Under the pieces are notes generated by a model. That model was not told the DNA's origin. It was given only the letters and a program-made list of their open reading frames with translations, and did not search any database. DNA of 64,000 nucleotides from an uncultured bacterium (lineage in GTDB: Bacteria > Verrucomicrobiota > Lentisphaeria > Victivallales > UBA1829): contig CASFTV010000012.1 of NCBI GenBank assembly GCA_949297765.1, forward strand, positions 54,196-118,195, in the 5' to 3' direction. Each line of letters starts with the position of its first letter. The stretch's first letter is position 1. Positions 35,266 to 44,740 of the stretch are shown here, in pieces. The position numbers and the translations under genes are program-made.

Positions 35266-38121
35266 ATGAAAAAAGAACTGCTTTTATCCGCATTGTGCCT
35301 TTTTGCCGCGTTCGCGGCGGAAGGCGCGGTGCTGACAGGCGACACATCGAATCCGCACAACAGCCTGTTCAAACGAGGCGAGGAGATCACCCTCTTCTTC
35401 AACGTCAGCGGACTGACTCCCGGAAAAAAGGAAACACTGCTGCTGGATTTTCAGGATCACAACGGGAAAAGCCGGAAAACGATGCAGATTCCGTTTCAGG
35501 CGGACGGAAACGGCGGATGGAGCGGAGAAGTCCGGAACGTTCCGCGCGATGCATACGGCTTCTACCGCGTTCTGGCGAAACTCTCCGACGGGACTCTTCT
35601 CCGGAAGACCGGAAGCCGTCCGGCGGGCTGCCTGACCTATGCGGTTCTTCCGGACCCCGCCTCCAGAAAGATCTATCCGCCGGAGGACTCCTTCTTCGGC
35701 CTGCATGGAAACGCGCACGGGAAAGCGACACTGGGTCCGTGGATCGGATGCCGCTGGGGAATGCGCATCATGGCGAAAAGCAAGGAGGAGTTTCTCAAGT
35801 CGCGGAAGGACAAACCCTGGGTCTTCTACTCGTACGAAGTGTTCCGCGGGCCGAGCAGCGTGTTCCATCAGCTGACACCTGCGCAGAAGAAGGGGAAACT
35901 CACCGGGAACGAACAGTCGCTGCGTCCGCTGAACAAGGAGGGAGAGGCGCTGTTTGCCAAGGTTTACTACGACACCGCGAAACGCGGACTGGAACAGAAA
36001 GGCTTTGACAAAGTCATGCGCTATCAGCCGCTCTGGGAACCGGATCTGTATCTTTCCAACGACGACATCGTCCGGATCTACCGGATCGCGCGGAAGGCCA
36101 TCCGCGAAGCCGACCCGGATGCCCTGATCCTGGGTCCCTGCTTCTCCCATATCGGCATCGGTTCCGTGGACGCGCACAGGAAGCTGTTTGAAAAGGGATT
36201 TCTGGATCTGGTGGATGAAGTGTCGCTGCATCCGTACATTCAGTATCCGGTGGAGGAGAACGGCCTTGTGGAGAACATCCGGGCGCTCAGGGAGACGGTC
36301 CGGAAATATGCGAAAGGCAGGACCATCGGCATCCGCGCAAACGAATCCGGCTATTCCGCGAAAGCGACTCCTTCCGAAGAGCGGATCCAGATGCACGGAC
36401 AGGTCCGCGCCAGCCTGATTCTGCTCGGCGAAGGAATTCTTTCCAATGAGCCGTTCTACGGCTACGATCACGGAGCCAACGGCGAAGGCGATTACGGCCT
36501 GAGCTACAATCTGACGATTCCGCATCACATCTGGGCGACGGAAAAGGTGGCTCCCCGTCCGGTTCTTCCGGCTCTCGCCGCCGCCAGCTACCTTCTGGAA
36601 GGACACCGGCCGACCGGCGTGATTGAATACCTCGGCGACACCGTCCTCGGCTACTCCTACGCGGACCGGAACGACCATTGCGTGATCGCCCTCTGGGATT
36701 TCAGCGGACGGAACACCGATGTGCGGATCGAGACCGGAAGAGACCGCATCGACGTTGCCGACATCATGGGCAACCGGAAAACCGTCAAAACCGACAACGG
36801 AAGCCTCGCGCTGACCTTGACGGAATCCCCCGTCTACATTCTGGACGCGGATCCGAAGCTCTGGGGCCGGAACGCCGAACGGAAAATCCGGCCCGACAGC
36901 GCGGATCTGACCTGCGTCTCCGGCGGCGAAGCAACGCTTTCCGGATCGGTGCTGGCCGACGGACAGCTCATTCTGAAGGCGCCGGCCGCCCTCCGGATGA
37001 AGGATTCCGCCGTCTCTTTGAAGAAAGGCTCCCGCTACTTGATCAAAGTCCGTCTTCCGCAGACCCTTCCGGAGGGGCGCTATCCCTTCCAGCTGAATCT
37101 GACGGACGGGAAAGGCCGTATTCTTGCATCGACAGGAATCCGTCTCGGAGTCCGTCCGCCGGTCGCCGTGGAGAACGGACAGGCGTACTGCTCCTCCAAC
37201 GGGACGTTCGGACTCCGTTTCACATTGAAAAACCTTTCCGGCTCCGACTGCTCCGGCTCGGTTTCCTCCCGGATTCCGGGGGTTCCCGAATCCCGGAAAA
37301 GAGCGGAATTCTCCCTGAAAGGGAACGAGAGCAGGGTTCTGACTCTTCTCTTCCCGGGCTTCGAGCCGCCGCCGTTCAGGAGTTTCCATACGGAGCTTTC
37401 GGTGGAACTGAGCACCGGCTACCGTTCCCGGATTCAGGAGGAGTTCAACTTCCTCGCCGCCGACTATCTGCCCGGAGTCGGACGGAACGGCGACTTCTCC
37501 GCCTGGAAGGCTTCTCCCTCGCTGAAGCTTCCGGGAGAGTGCCTCCGCAGTCCGGAATTCCACCGGGGTGCGGAGGATCTTTCCGCCGCCATCGCCTTCG
37601 GATGGAACGAGGAGTATTTCCTTCTGAAGATCCGGGTGCAGGATGATGTTTTCCTCCAGAACTCCCGCGGAAGATATCTCTGGAACGGCGACAGCATTCA
37701 GCTGGGATTCGCCCGGAAAAGAAGTGTTCCGCGCACCTCGAACAGCGTGGGAGAGCAGCGCCAGCTCGCCTTCAGCGAGATCAATCTGGGGCTTACGCCG
37801 GAGGGACCGGAGGCGTGGAGAGCCTACACCTTCGATCCGGAATCGCTGAAGACCGGACCGCTTTCCCTCCAGGAGTTCCCGCGGAGCATCACGGTCACGA
37901 AAGGGAACGGCGGACGGGTGGAAATCCTGTATCAGGTTGCCGTCCCGTGGCATTTCATCAATCTGGAAAACGTCCGGCCCGGAATGAGCGTCTTCTGTGC
38001 GGGAACGGTCAACGACCGCGATGCGGAATACAAAAAACAGGGCGATGTTTCCGCAATCGGCTTCTTCCAGCTGAAACGCCTTCCGCCGAAATATTTCGGG
38101 GAGATTCTTCTGAAGAAATAA
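35266..38121 (+). CDS. Secreted clan-A glycosidase-like protein with CBM9-like end
   Basis: A 951-residue exported protein. A signal peptide (MKKELLLSALCLFAAFAAEG) is followed by a beta-sandwich of about 100 residues and a TIM-barrel-like region. QPLWEPDLY places E258 where the usual NEP acid/base Glu would be, and IRANESGYS puts E360 at a nucleophile-like position 102 residues later. SLHPYIQYP is a typical barrel strand. Further beta domains follow, then a CBM9-like end (SAAIAFGWNEEYFLLKIRV, LWNGDSIQLGF). It shares its overall plan with the protein at 29719. The WEP in place of NEP makes the exact family uncertain. It is translated eight bases after the propeller-like gene. Confidence 0.72.
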   Translation: MKKELLLSALCLFAAFAAEGAVLTGDTSNPHNSLFKRGEEITLFFNVSGLTPGKKETLLLDFQDHNGKSRKTMQIPFQADGNGGWSGEVRNVPRDAYGFYRVLAKLSDGTLLRKTGSRPAGCLTYAVLPDPASRKIYPPEDSFFGLHGNAHGKATLGPWIGCRWGMRIMAKSKEEFLKSRKDKPWVFYSYEVFRGPSSVFHQLTPAQKKGKLTGNEQSLRPLNKEGEALFAKVYYDTAKRGLEQKGFDKVMRYQPLWEPDLYLSNDDIVRIYRIARKAIREADPDALILGPCFSHIGIGSVDAHRKLFEKGFLDLVDEVSLHPYIQYPVEENGLVENIRALRETVRKYAKGRTIGIRANESGYSAKATPSEERIQMHGQVRASLILLGEGILSNEPFYGYDHGANGEGDYGLSYNLTIPHHIWATEKVAPRPVLPALAAASYLLEGHRPTGVIEYLGDTVLGYSYADRNDHCVIALWDFSGRNTDVRIETGRDRIDVADIMGNRKTVKTDNGSLALTLTESPVYILDADPKLWGRNAERKIRPDSADLTCVSGGEATLSGSVLADGQLILKAPAALRMKDSAVSLKKGSRYLIKVRLPQTLPEGRYPFQLNLTDGKGRILASTGIRLGVRPPVAVENGQAYCSSNGTFGLRFTLKNLSGSDCSGSVSSRIPGVPESRKRAEFSLKGNESRVLTLLFPGFEPPPFRSFHTELSVELSTGYRSRIQEEFNFLAADYLPGVGRNGDFSAWKASPSLKLPGECLRSPEFHRGAEDLSAAIAFGWNEEYFLLKIRVQDDVFLQNSRGRYLWNGDSIQLGFARKRSVPRTSNSVGEQRQLAFSEINLGLTPEGPEAWRAYTFDPESLKTGPLSLQEFPRSITVTKGNGGRVEILYQVAVPWHFINLENVRPGMSVFCAGTVNDRDAEYKKQGDVSAIGFFQLKRLPPKYFGEILLKK

Positions 38122-38133
38122 GACACCGGAAGT

Positions 38134-38169
38134 GTTCCGGGAGACGGTTTGATCCGCTTCTCCCGGAAC
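38134..38169. terminator. Hairpin between convergent genes
   Basis: GTTCCGGGAGA (38134-38144) and TCTCCCGGAAC (38159-38169) form an 11-bp perfect stem with a 14-base loop, between the stops of the glycosidase and the leftward pseudopilin. There is no T-run, so it may act as a bidirectional or factor-assisted terminator. Confidence 0.6.
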
Positions 38170-38178
38170 CGGACCGGA

Positions 38179-38877
38179 TCACCGCAGATAGGCATCCCGC
38201 ATGACGGCACAGCGGAAGAGCGCGCCGCCCGCATCCCAGACCGTCCGGCGCAGGGACGAGGCGTGACCGTCGAAGTAGACGAGATTCGCGGACTGGGCAT
38301 GACGCCAGGCAAATGCGCCGCTGCCGTACGCGGGAGTCCATTTTTCCATTCCGTTCACAAAATAGAGACTGCTCGGATCGTAGTTGCCGAACGCGCCTCC
38401 GACGCCGTCCCCCCAGTAGGCCTTCCGGGAAGGCGTTTTGATCCGGGCAAGATGGTAGGCGGGACACGCGGTCCAGTCGTCCTGCACCCAGCGGTTCACA
38501 TAGCTCCGGTATCCGTCGGAGGTATCCTCCCAGGTGGTGGCAGTGCCGCTGGTGTTGAGAATCGCGTCGGAAAGCGGACAGAGAAGAGAGGTGCGGATGA
38601 AACCGCCTTCCTTTGTCTGACCGAGCCGGCTGCGGAAATTGCGGTTGTACTGCCAGTCCAGATAATCCTGATTGGTGTTCGGCATCCAGAAACCGTTCTG
38701 CTCGTCGGCATAGGAGAGTCCTGCGACAATCAGGCTTTTCAGATTGGAGAGGCAGCGGATGCTTCCCGCCTTCTCCCGGCCCTTCGAGAGAACGGGAAGC
38801 AGAAGCCCGGTCAGGATCGCGATCACCGCAACCACGGTGAGAAGTTCAATCAGGGAAAAATTCTGTTTCTTCTTCAT
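38179..38877 (-). CDS. Pseudopilin-like protein with H-x9-DG motif
   Basis: A 232-residue pseudopilin. MKKKQN precedes FSLIELLTVVAVIAILTGLL, with Glu5 present and Asn at the cleavage position instead of Gly. The C-terminal RHAQSANLVYFDGH gives H-x9-DG. It is transcribed leftward, 22 bases after the large GH2 gene, and is probably in the same unit. With the copies at 29049 and 32905 this makes three related but divergent pseudopilins in 10 kb, each beside a hydrolase gene. Confidence 0.88.
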   Translation of the reverse strand: MKKKQNFSLIELLTVVAVIAILTGLLLPVLSKGREKAGSIRCLSNLKSLIVAGLSYADEQNGFWMPNTNQDYLDWQYNRNFRSRLGQTKEGGFIRTSLLCPLSDAILNTSGTATTWEDTSDGYRSYVNRWVQDDWTACPAYHLARIKTPSRKAYWGDGVGGAFGNYDPSSLYFVNGMEKWTPAYGSGAFAWRHAQSANLVYFDGHASSLRRTVWDAGGALFRCAVMRDAYLR

Positions 38878-38899
38878 GAGAGATTCTCCTCTTTCTTCA

Positions 38900-41800
38900 T
38901 TATTCCAGTGAAGCGGCGCTGACGGTCAGGTTCAGTGCAGGCTGCGGCCCCGGTGTCCGGGGAGAGAAAAACAGTTCTCCGCGAAGGGTCTGAAGGGAAA
39001 CCGGCGGATATGCGGTCAGCTCCTTCCCGAGAAAGAGCCGGTAGGTATGGAATTTTCCGTCGCCTTTCAGCGCGATGACGCCGCTGTACACGCCCCGCCA
39101 CTTCCGTTCAGGAAGACGGATCAGCAGAGCGGAAGCCCGGTCGCTGCGGATCCGGAGGGTGAGCAGACGGCAGTCCGGATCAATTCCCTCCGGGTTGAAG
39201 CGGATGACGCCATGCGCCTCCTCTCCCAGTTTCCGCGCGGGGAAACGGATCCCGACCATGCGGATTCCGTCTTTCCGGAACACATTCGCACAGCCCAGGA
39301 CACCCCGGTACTGCGAATCGAGGATGCGGTGGGGAGTCTCCGCGAAACGTTCGCCGGTCAGAGCGATCAGGGCGGGCACGGGAGCATCGGAGGGGAGCCA
39401 GTCCACCTCGGTCCCGCGCGCCTCCTCGGCGGAGAGAACGTCGACGGAAACGATCTTCCAGTCCGGATGCGGATTCTCCCAGGCGGCGACATAGCTTCCG
39501 ACCGTATGACCGCTGCTGTTGGCGGTCACGAGTCCCGTCTTCGCCTCCGGAAGCGGTGCAATGTTCCACCAGTCGCCGATATTGACATTGCAGATCAGGC
39601 GGAACTCCTCCTGTTTTCCGTTCTCATAGCGGATCCGGTAGCATCCGGGGGAGCGGCCGGTGAACGCCCAGGCCGCGGTATGAAGGAAAAACAGACGGGA
39701 GAATTTCCCTTCCGCGCGGATGCCTTTGACCGATGAGGGGAAATAAGGACGCATTCCGCCGCGGAGAACGATGCAGCTCCGTCCGCCGTTCTCCGCCGGC
39801 CGGATGATGTCGAACGGGACCCCTCCGGCAGACTGTCTCCCGAGAGGAACGGAGCGGAAATCGTTGGATCCCTGATCGAACCATCCGCCTTTGCGGTCGC
39901 CCTCCTTCTCATCGCTGAAGGAGGTGGTCGCGTAGGGACGCAGGTCGATCGGGACACAGCGTTCGGGCAGGACGTCATACTGTTTCGTCACGGCGGCCGC
40001 GAGAGGCATCGCCTCCTGCCAGTCCGGAGATTCCAGAACATACCGCATCAGGTTGTCGAGGTAGCACCACGCGGCGCTGTCCGTTTCCCGGGAGGAGAAT
40101 GCGTTCAGCTGCGAACAGAGAATTCTGCCGGATCCGAGAACTGCCTCCATGACCGCGTTGCCGATTTCGCTTCCGCCCAGAGAAGGACCTTTGACCGCAA
40201 GGGCCGTCAGCGCATAGGGCTGATAGGTGTGCGAGACAACAAAACCGGATTCGCCGTTCGTCCAGGTATCGAACTCCGTCCAGTCGAGTCCGCGGAACAG
40301 CGGATGGCCCGGCGTCACGAAGTCGACGAACGGACGTCCGCCCGGCGTCAGGGAGAGTCCTCCGGGCATGCGGCTTTCCGGATTTTTCTGTTCCAGAATC
40401 AGCAGAATTCCGCCCCGGCGGACAAATGCGTCGAACGCGTCTGCCCCGCCGAGATCAATCCGCTGCGTTTCCAGCGTTTCGGGAGGAACGATCAGAATCC
40501 CCTTCCCCGCGATCTCGGAAACCCGTTTCACCGGACGGGCTTCAACGGAACGCTCCTTCAGATAAGCGCTCAGGAGCTGAAGGTTCCGCGCAGACCCCGT
40601 ATCGAGAAGATACACCGGCGCGGAGGGTTTCAGAACCTTCCGGGAACGCGGCGCGGCAAACAGATTGTAGAAATTCCGGGAGACCTCTCTTCCTCCGGCA
40701 CACAGCCTGCCCCGGAGCTGGAAATTGCCCTGCTTCAGATCGCCGGGAAGACGGATTTCCATCCGCTGCCGGCTCCGGGAATGCCCGCCGAGACGGGAAA
40801 GCGGGATCTTCTCCAGAGGACGTTCCGGATTCTTTCCGTCGAACAGCGACAGCTCCAGAACCGGATTCTCCAGCGTTTCCGGCGAAGTGTTGGCAATCTC
40901 CAGAATCCAGGAACTTTTCTCTCCGCTGAACAGATTGCGGGGGAAGAGAAAGTGCTCGTCGTGAATCGAAAAATAGACCGGCTGATTCCAGAGATACGCC
41001 ATCGGATGGTTGTGAAACCAGGGTGCGAATCCCGCATGCCGTTCATCCACACGGATCAGTTCCAGAATGCGGTGGGCGTAATATCCCTGCGCCCAGCGGG
41101 AAAAGCCGGTCTGGAGAGCTTTGAACAGCGGAACGGAACCGGTGAATCCGACACCGTTCGGAGCGCCCCACGAGGAGGGTTTTCCCATATAGGCGGCATA
41201 GTCGCTGATGCTGCCGCGCCGGAACGTTTTGTCGGGAACGGCGCCCCAGCTGAATCCGATCAGCTCCCAGGCACAGAAGGGCGTCTCAGAAACCTTTTGT
41301 TCTCCGTAGATTTTCCGGAGTCCCTGCAGGAGTTCGTCGATTTTCTCCCGGAAAGTCGTCCAGGGGCTCCCGAGTCCGCAGTAGTTGTGCACATCGAAGA
41401 AATCGGTCTCCAGGCGGGCGGAACCGTAGGTGTTCCACGCGCCGGAGCCGGAAAACGCACAGAGCGGACGCTTCTGAAGATCTTCCGTCCGGACGGTCGC
41501 CGCCTGAAGATTCAGCAGCCGGTTCACCTCCGGATTCCGATGGTTGATCTCGTTGCCCAGCGACCACATGACCACGCTCGGATGATTGTGGCTGTACGCA
41601 ATAAACTCCTTCAGCTCCGCCTGATTGTTCGCCTCGAACTCCCGGAAGCGGAGATTGTGGAGGAACGACCACGCCCATTCATGATAGATCATGAACCCCT
41701 GTTCATCGGCGGCGGCAAGGACCTCCGGAAGAAGCGGATCGTGCGAACTCCGGGCGATGTTGTACCCCTGCTTTTTATATTCCAGCAGACGGGTTGCGTG

Positions 41801-42973
41801 CCAGCGGTCGCCCGCGGGAAAGGAAATCGCGTGCATGTAGGCGCCGAACAGGTAGCACTCCTCTCCGTTCAGATAAAACTTCCCGTTCCGGACGCGGAAA
41901 TCCCGGTATCCGAACCGTTCCGAGCGGCGGCTGAGCAGCGTCCCCTCTCTGCGGAGATCCGCCGTGAGAAAATACAGATACGGCGACCCCGGACTCCAGA
42001 AACGGGGATTCTTCAGCGGAAAACGAATCGTCAGGACATTGCTTCCCGGGAGCAGGTTCCAATCCTTCCGGGAAACGCTTCCGGCGACCTTGTCCGCATC
42101 CTTCCGGACAGCCGGCGTGACTTTGGCATCCAGCTGCACGGAAAGCGGTTTCCCGGTATGGTTCTCCACCCGAAGTTCCGCTTCGAGTTCTCCCGCGTCC
42201 GTACGGGGAACGATCCGCATCGCGCGGATCCGGACCGGCGGCTCCAGCGACAGAACGACCGGTCCGCAGAGTCCGAACGGATGATGCTCCGGAGCAAACG
42301 CGGCTCCGTACACATGGCTCTGGGGCGCAATTCCGCCGGTATGGCCGAGATCCCCGCGGAAACGCAGAGCGATCCCGTTCTCTCCCTCCCGGACCGCATC
42401 GGTCACATCCATTTCAAACGGTGTGAAGGAGCCTTTGTGCATTCCGATCCGTCTTCCGTTGACAAATACCACGCATTCATATCCGGCGCGGTCGAACTTC
42501 AGAATCGCCCGGCGGTCTCCGAGTCCGGAAAGGACGATCTTTTTCCGCGACCACGCCTTCATGTACGGCCGTTTCGTATCCGGGAGTTCCGGAAACAGGG
42601 CGTACACCGTCTTTCCGGGAACGGTTTGAACCTTCCATGCGCTGTCGTCAAAATGAGTTTCCGCATACGCTTCCTTCCGGTCGACGTCGTCCGGGAACGG
42701 AACCGCGGAAGATGCCGCGCACGAGGTCCGCCACTCCCCGTTCAGCGAAACCGTCCGGACGACCGGCGGCGTTCCGGGGATCTCCTCCGCCCGGATCAGG
42801 TCATACGCCCCTCTCACGGCCGGCGCTTCCGGAATCCACGCGGGAATCTCTTCGGAAAACGCGCTCAGTGTCAGAAACAGAAAAACAACCGGGCAAAGCC
42901 GTTTCAGGGGCGGAAGCAGCTCCAGCAAAAACAACCGTTGAAATATTGTATTCGAATCCACTTTTTTTTCCAT
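38900..42973 (-). CDS. Secreted glycoside hydrolase family 2 enzyme, very large
   Basis: A 1357-residue enzyme of the beta-galactosidase/glucuronidase type. The N-terminal sugar-binding jelly roll (YMKAWSRKKIVL, ECVVFVNGRRIG) is followed by an Ig-like domain and a TIM barrel. WSLGNEINHRN gives the acid/base E475 and CAWELIGFSW gives the nucleophile E570. About 700 further residues include a glutamine-amidotransferase-like or beta-galactosidase-trimerisation-like segment (GGILLILEQKNPESRMPG). A signal anchor (LCPVVFLFLTLSAFS) lies near residues 26-40. ATG at 42973 has AGGAG well placed upstream. An ATG at 43030 overlaps the TATAAT box and is rejected. It is probably activated by the AraC-type regulator encoded just upstream. 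Confidence 0.85.
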   Translation of the reverse strand: MEKKVDSNTIFQRLFLLELLPPLKRLCPVVFLFLTLSAFSEEIPAWIPEAPAVRGAYDLIRAEEIPGTPPVVRTVSLNGEWRTSCAASSAVPFPDDVDRKEAYAETHFDDSAWKVQTVPGKTVYALFPELPDTKRPYMKAWSRKKIVLSGLGDRRAILKFDRAGYECVVFVNGRRIGMHKGSFTPFEMDVTDAVREGENGIALRFRGDLGHTGGIAPQSHVYGAAFAPEHHPFGLCGPVVLSLEPPVRIRAMRIVPRTDAGELEAELRVENHTGKPLSVQLDAKVTPAVRKDADKVAGSVSRKDWNLLPGSNVLTIRFPLKNPRFWSPGSPYLYFLTADLRREGTLLSRRSERFGYRDFRVRNGKFYLNGEECYLFGAYMHAISFPAGDRWHATRLLEYKKQGYNIARSSHDPLLPEVLAAADEQGFMIYHEWAWSFLHNLRFREFEANNQAELKEFIAYSHNHPSVVMWSLGNEINHRNPEVNRLLNLQAATVRTEDLQKRPLCAFSGSGAWNTYGSARLETDFFDVHNYCGLGSPWTTFREKIDELLQGLRKIYGEQKVSETPFCAWELIGFSWGAVPDKTFRRGSISDYAAYMGKPSSWGAPNGVGFTGSVPLFKALQTGFSRWAQGYYAHRILELIRVDERHAGFAPWFHNHPMAYLWNQPVYFSIHDEHFLFPRNLFSGEKSSWILEIANTSPETLENPVLELSLFDGKNPERPLEKIPLSRLGGHSRSRQRMEIRLPGDLKQGNFQLRGRLCAGGREVSRNFYNLFAAPRSRKVLKPSAPVYLLDTGSARNLQLLSAYLKERSVEARPVKRVSEIAGKGILIVPPETLETQRIDLGGADAFDAFVRRGGILLILEQKNPESRMPGGLSLTPGGRPFVDFVTPGHPLFRGLDWTEFDTWTNGESGFVVSHTYQPYALTALAVKGPSLGGSEIGNAVMEAVLGSGRILCSQLNAFSSRETDSAAWCYLDNLMRYVLESPDWQEAMPLAAAVTKQYDVLPERCVPIDLRPYATTSFSDEKEGDRKGGWFDQGSNDFRSVPLGRQSAGGVPFDIIRPAENGGRSCIVLRGGMRPYFPSSVKGIRAEGKFSRLFFLHTAAWAFTGRSPGCYRIRYENGKQEEFRLICNVNIGDWWNIAPLPEAKTGLVTANSSGHTVGSYVAAWENPHPDWKIVSVDVLSAEEARGTEVDWLPSDAPVPALIALTGERFAETPHRILDSQYRGVLGCANVFRKDGIRMVGIRFPARKLGEEAHGVIRFNPEGIDPDCRLLTLRIRSDRASALLIRLPERKWRGVYSGVIALKGDGKFHTYRLFLGKELTAYPPVSLQTLRGELFFSPRTPGPQPALNLTVSAASLE

Positions 42974-43028
42974 TTTTCTTTTCTCTCCTGCTTCTTCTTT
43001 CGGACCTTCCGGAATTTTTATTTTTTTC

Positions 43029-43111
43029 ATTATAGCACAGATTTTTCTTCCGGGGAGACCCGATTGACAAAAAACATGGAAAAATCAGACAATTACATGG
43101 AAAAACCAGAC
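43029..43111 (-). promoter_or_regulatory. GH2 promoter with AraC-type direct repeats
   Basis: A perfect -10, TATAAT, on the minus strand (43029-43034) has no good -35. Two 17-bp direct repeats, ACATGGAAAAATCAGAC (43074-43090) and ACATGGAAAAACCAGAC (43095-43111), are 16/17 identical and exactly 21 bases apart. On the transcribed strand they read TCTG-N6-TCCATGT, much like araI half-sites. Confidence 0.6.
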
Positions 43112-43115
43112 TTTT

Positions 43116-44054
43116 TCAAGGACATTCCTCTCTTCCCGCACGCAAAAACGCTCTTGGGGAAAGGCCGGTATATTTGCGGAATTCCCGGGAGAAAGCGAGC
43201 GGATCCTCGTATCCGACATTGAATGCGGCTTCCTGAACGGAAGTGCATCCGCGGCGGAGGAGTTCCCGGGCGGCCTCCATCTTCAGCTCATAGAGATACC
43301 GCTTGGGAGACTTCCCGAGATGCCGGCGGAAAAGACGCTCCAGTGTGACCGGAGAGAGTGAAAGCCGTCCGGCGAGTTCCGTGACGGTACACCGTTTCGG
43401 GATGTACGATGCAAACAGATTCAGGATTCTTGCAAATGTCTCGTCGGGCGGCCCGGATGCGGAAAGAACCAGAAGATTGAACACCTCCATCCCCAGCGCG
43501 GAAATTCTCGGGATTTCGGGAACCTCGCGGCGGAGAAGCAGCTGTTCCAGTTCATGGAAAATCCGCGGGATGCGCTCCGGATTTTTCAGTTTCACCACCA
43601 GTTTTCCGCTCAAGTTGCAGGAGGCCATCAGCGAGGGAAGCGCAAGCCCCCGCAGACCGATCGAGAGTTTGCTGCAGAATCCGGCCGGACCCGTCTTCAG
43701 CATGGAATACTCCCCCTGATGGATAATTCCGGCAGATCCCGGCCCGATCACCTCCTCGCGATCGCGGGCGGAGAGCGTCAGATTCCCGTACAGCGGAAAC
43801 TCCAGCGCATAAACATAGGAGGCCCGATGCGTGACAGATTCATTCCTCCCCCAGCGGATCTGCAGCAGGAACTCCGGCCAGAGCGGCAGCTGGAACCGTT
43901 CCGGACAGAACCAGCCGACCGGTTCCCCGAACGGTGCGCACAGCACATCCTCTCCGCCCTCGCGGAAAACGCCGTCCCAGTCCGGGCGGGAACCTCTTTT
44001 CGGATCTCCCGAACCACCGTCCGGGAAATCGCGATGCCGCCGGCCCGCACTCAC
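43116..44054 (-). CDS. AraC-family transcriptional regulator
   Basis: A 312-residue regulator. An N-terminal cupin-like sensing region (about 50-170) is followed by the two-helix-turn-helix AraC domain (about 210-305). The segments CTVTELAGRLSLSPVTLERLFRRH, then EAAFNVGYEDPLAFSREFRKYTGLSP, carry the family's second-HTH signature. It starts with GTG at 44054, overlapping the SGNH hydrolase stop (GTGA). The gene ends five bases from a direct repeat of AraC-site type upstream of the GH2 gene, its most likely target. A mutational start ambiguity of up to about 30 residues remains. Confidence 0.88.
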   Translation of the reverse strand: MSAGRRHRDFPDGGSGDPKRGSRPDWDGVFREGGEDVLCAPFGEPVGWFCPERFQLPLWPEFLLQIRWGRNESVTHRASYVYALEFPLYGNLTLSARDREEVIGPGSAGIIHQGEYSMLKTGPAGFCSKLSIGLRGLALPSLMASCNLSGKLVVKLKNPERIPRIFHELEQLLLRREVPEIPRISALGMEVFNLLVLSASGPPDETFARILNLFASYIPKRCTVTELAGRLSLSPVTLERLFRRHLGKSPKRYLYELKMEAARELLRRGCTSVQEAAFNVGYEDPLAFSREFRKYTGLSPRAFLRAGREECP

Positions 44055-44707
44055 GCGCAGAAATCGAAATCAACCGCCCGGAGAAATGCGCGGGCGATCA
44101 CGGTGTGTCCCGGAGCCGCGGCGGGGTGGACGCGGTCCCACGAAAAGTACGACGAGTGACAATGCTCCAGCACCTTGTCGAACGCCGCCTGAACATCGAC
44201 GAAGATCAGTCCGTACTCCTCCGCCAGACGCCGGCAGACAGCGCCGTAACGGTCGGTCATCGCGCGCATCGCATCCTGCCGGTTCGGCTCCATGTAGTAC
44301 GGCGTCATCAGGACGATATTCGGAATCACGGGTTTCGAAAGCTCGATGATTTTCCGGAGATTGGCCTCATATTCGCCGATCAGCACATGCCGCTCCTTCA
44401 TGTACGGCACATCGAACTGCCGCCAGATGTCGTTGATGCCGATCATGATGGAAAGCCAGTCGGGCTTCAGGTCGAGCGTATCGGTCTGCCAGCGGTTCAG
44501 GAGGGCGCGGGTGTTGTCGCCGCTGTTGCCCATGTTCACGACCCGGATCATGCGCTCGGGGTAGACCGCGGTCAGAAGCCCGTTGACAATGTTCGGATAT
44601 CCTCCGCCGAGCGGATTGTGGAGACCTTCGGAAACCGGGCGGGTTCTTCCCGCATCCGTCACGGAATCTCCCTGAAAAAGAAGTTTGGCACCTGCCGGAA
44701 TCTTCAT
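44051..44707 (-). CDS. SGNH/GDSL-family hydrolase
   Basis: A 218-residue esterase-fold protein with all blocks in order. Block I is FQGDSVTDAG (nucleophile Ser), block II is MGNSGDN, block III is GINDIW and block V is WDRVHP (catalytic Asp and His). No signal peptide is visible, so it is cytoplasmic. The length is usual for single-domain SGNH enzymes that deacetylate sugars or carbohydrate esters. AAAGGA lies eight bases before ATG at 44707. It is co-translated with the AraC regulator, which supports a carbohydrate de-esterification role. Confidence 0.88.
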   Translation of the reverse strand: MKIPAGAKLLFQGDSVTDAGRTRPVSEGLHNPLGGGYPNIVNGLLTAVYPERMIRVVNMGNSGDNTRALLNRWQTDTLDLKPDWLSIMIGINDIWRQFDVPYMKERHVLIGEYEANLRKIIELSKPVIPNIVLMTPYYMEPNRQDAMRAMTDRYGAVCRRLAEEYGLIFVDVQAAFDKVLEHCHSSYFSWDRVHPAAAPGHTVIARAFLRAVDFDFCA

Positions 44708-44740
44708 TCGGACGATCCTTTCTGGAGGGGTTCGGCGGAA

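Noticed and set aside
42974..43030. Earlier ATG for the GH2 gene
   Set aside because: It lies in the TATAAT box and lacks a ribosome site, whereas ATG at 42973 has AGGAG at good distance.
40229..43222. A 997-codon plus-strand frame opposite the GH2 gene
   Set aside because: Arg/Gln-rich shadow of a gene with confirmed catalytic motifs.
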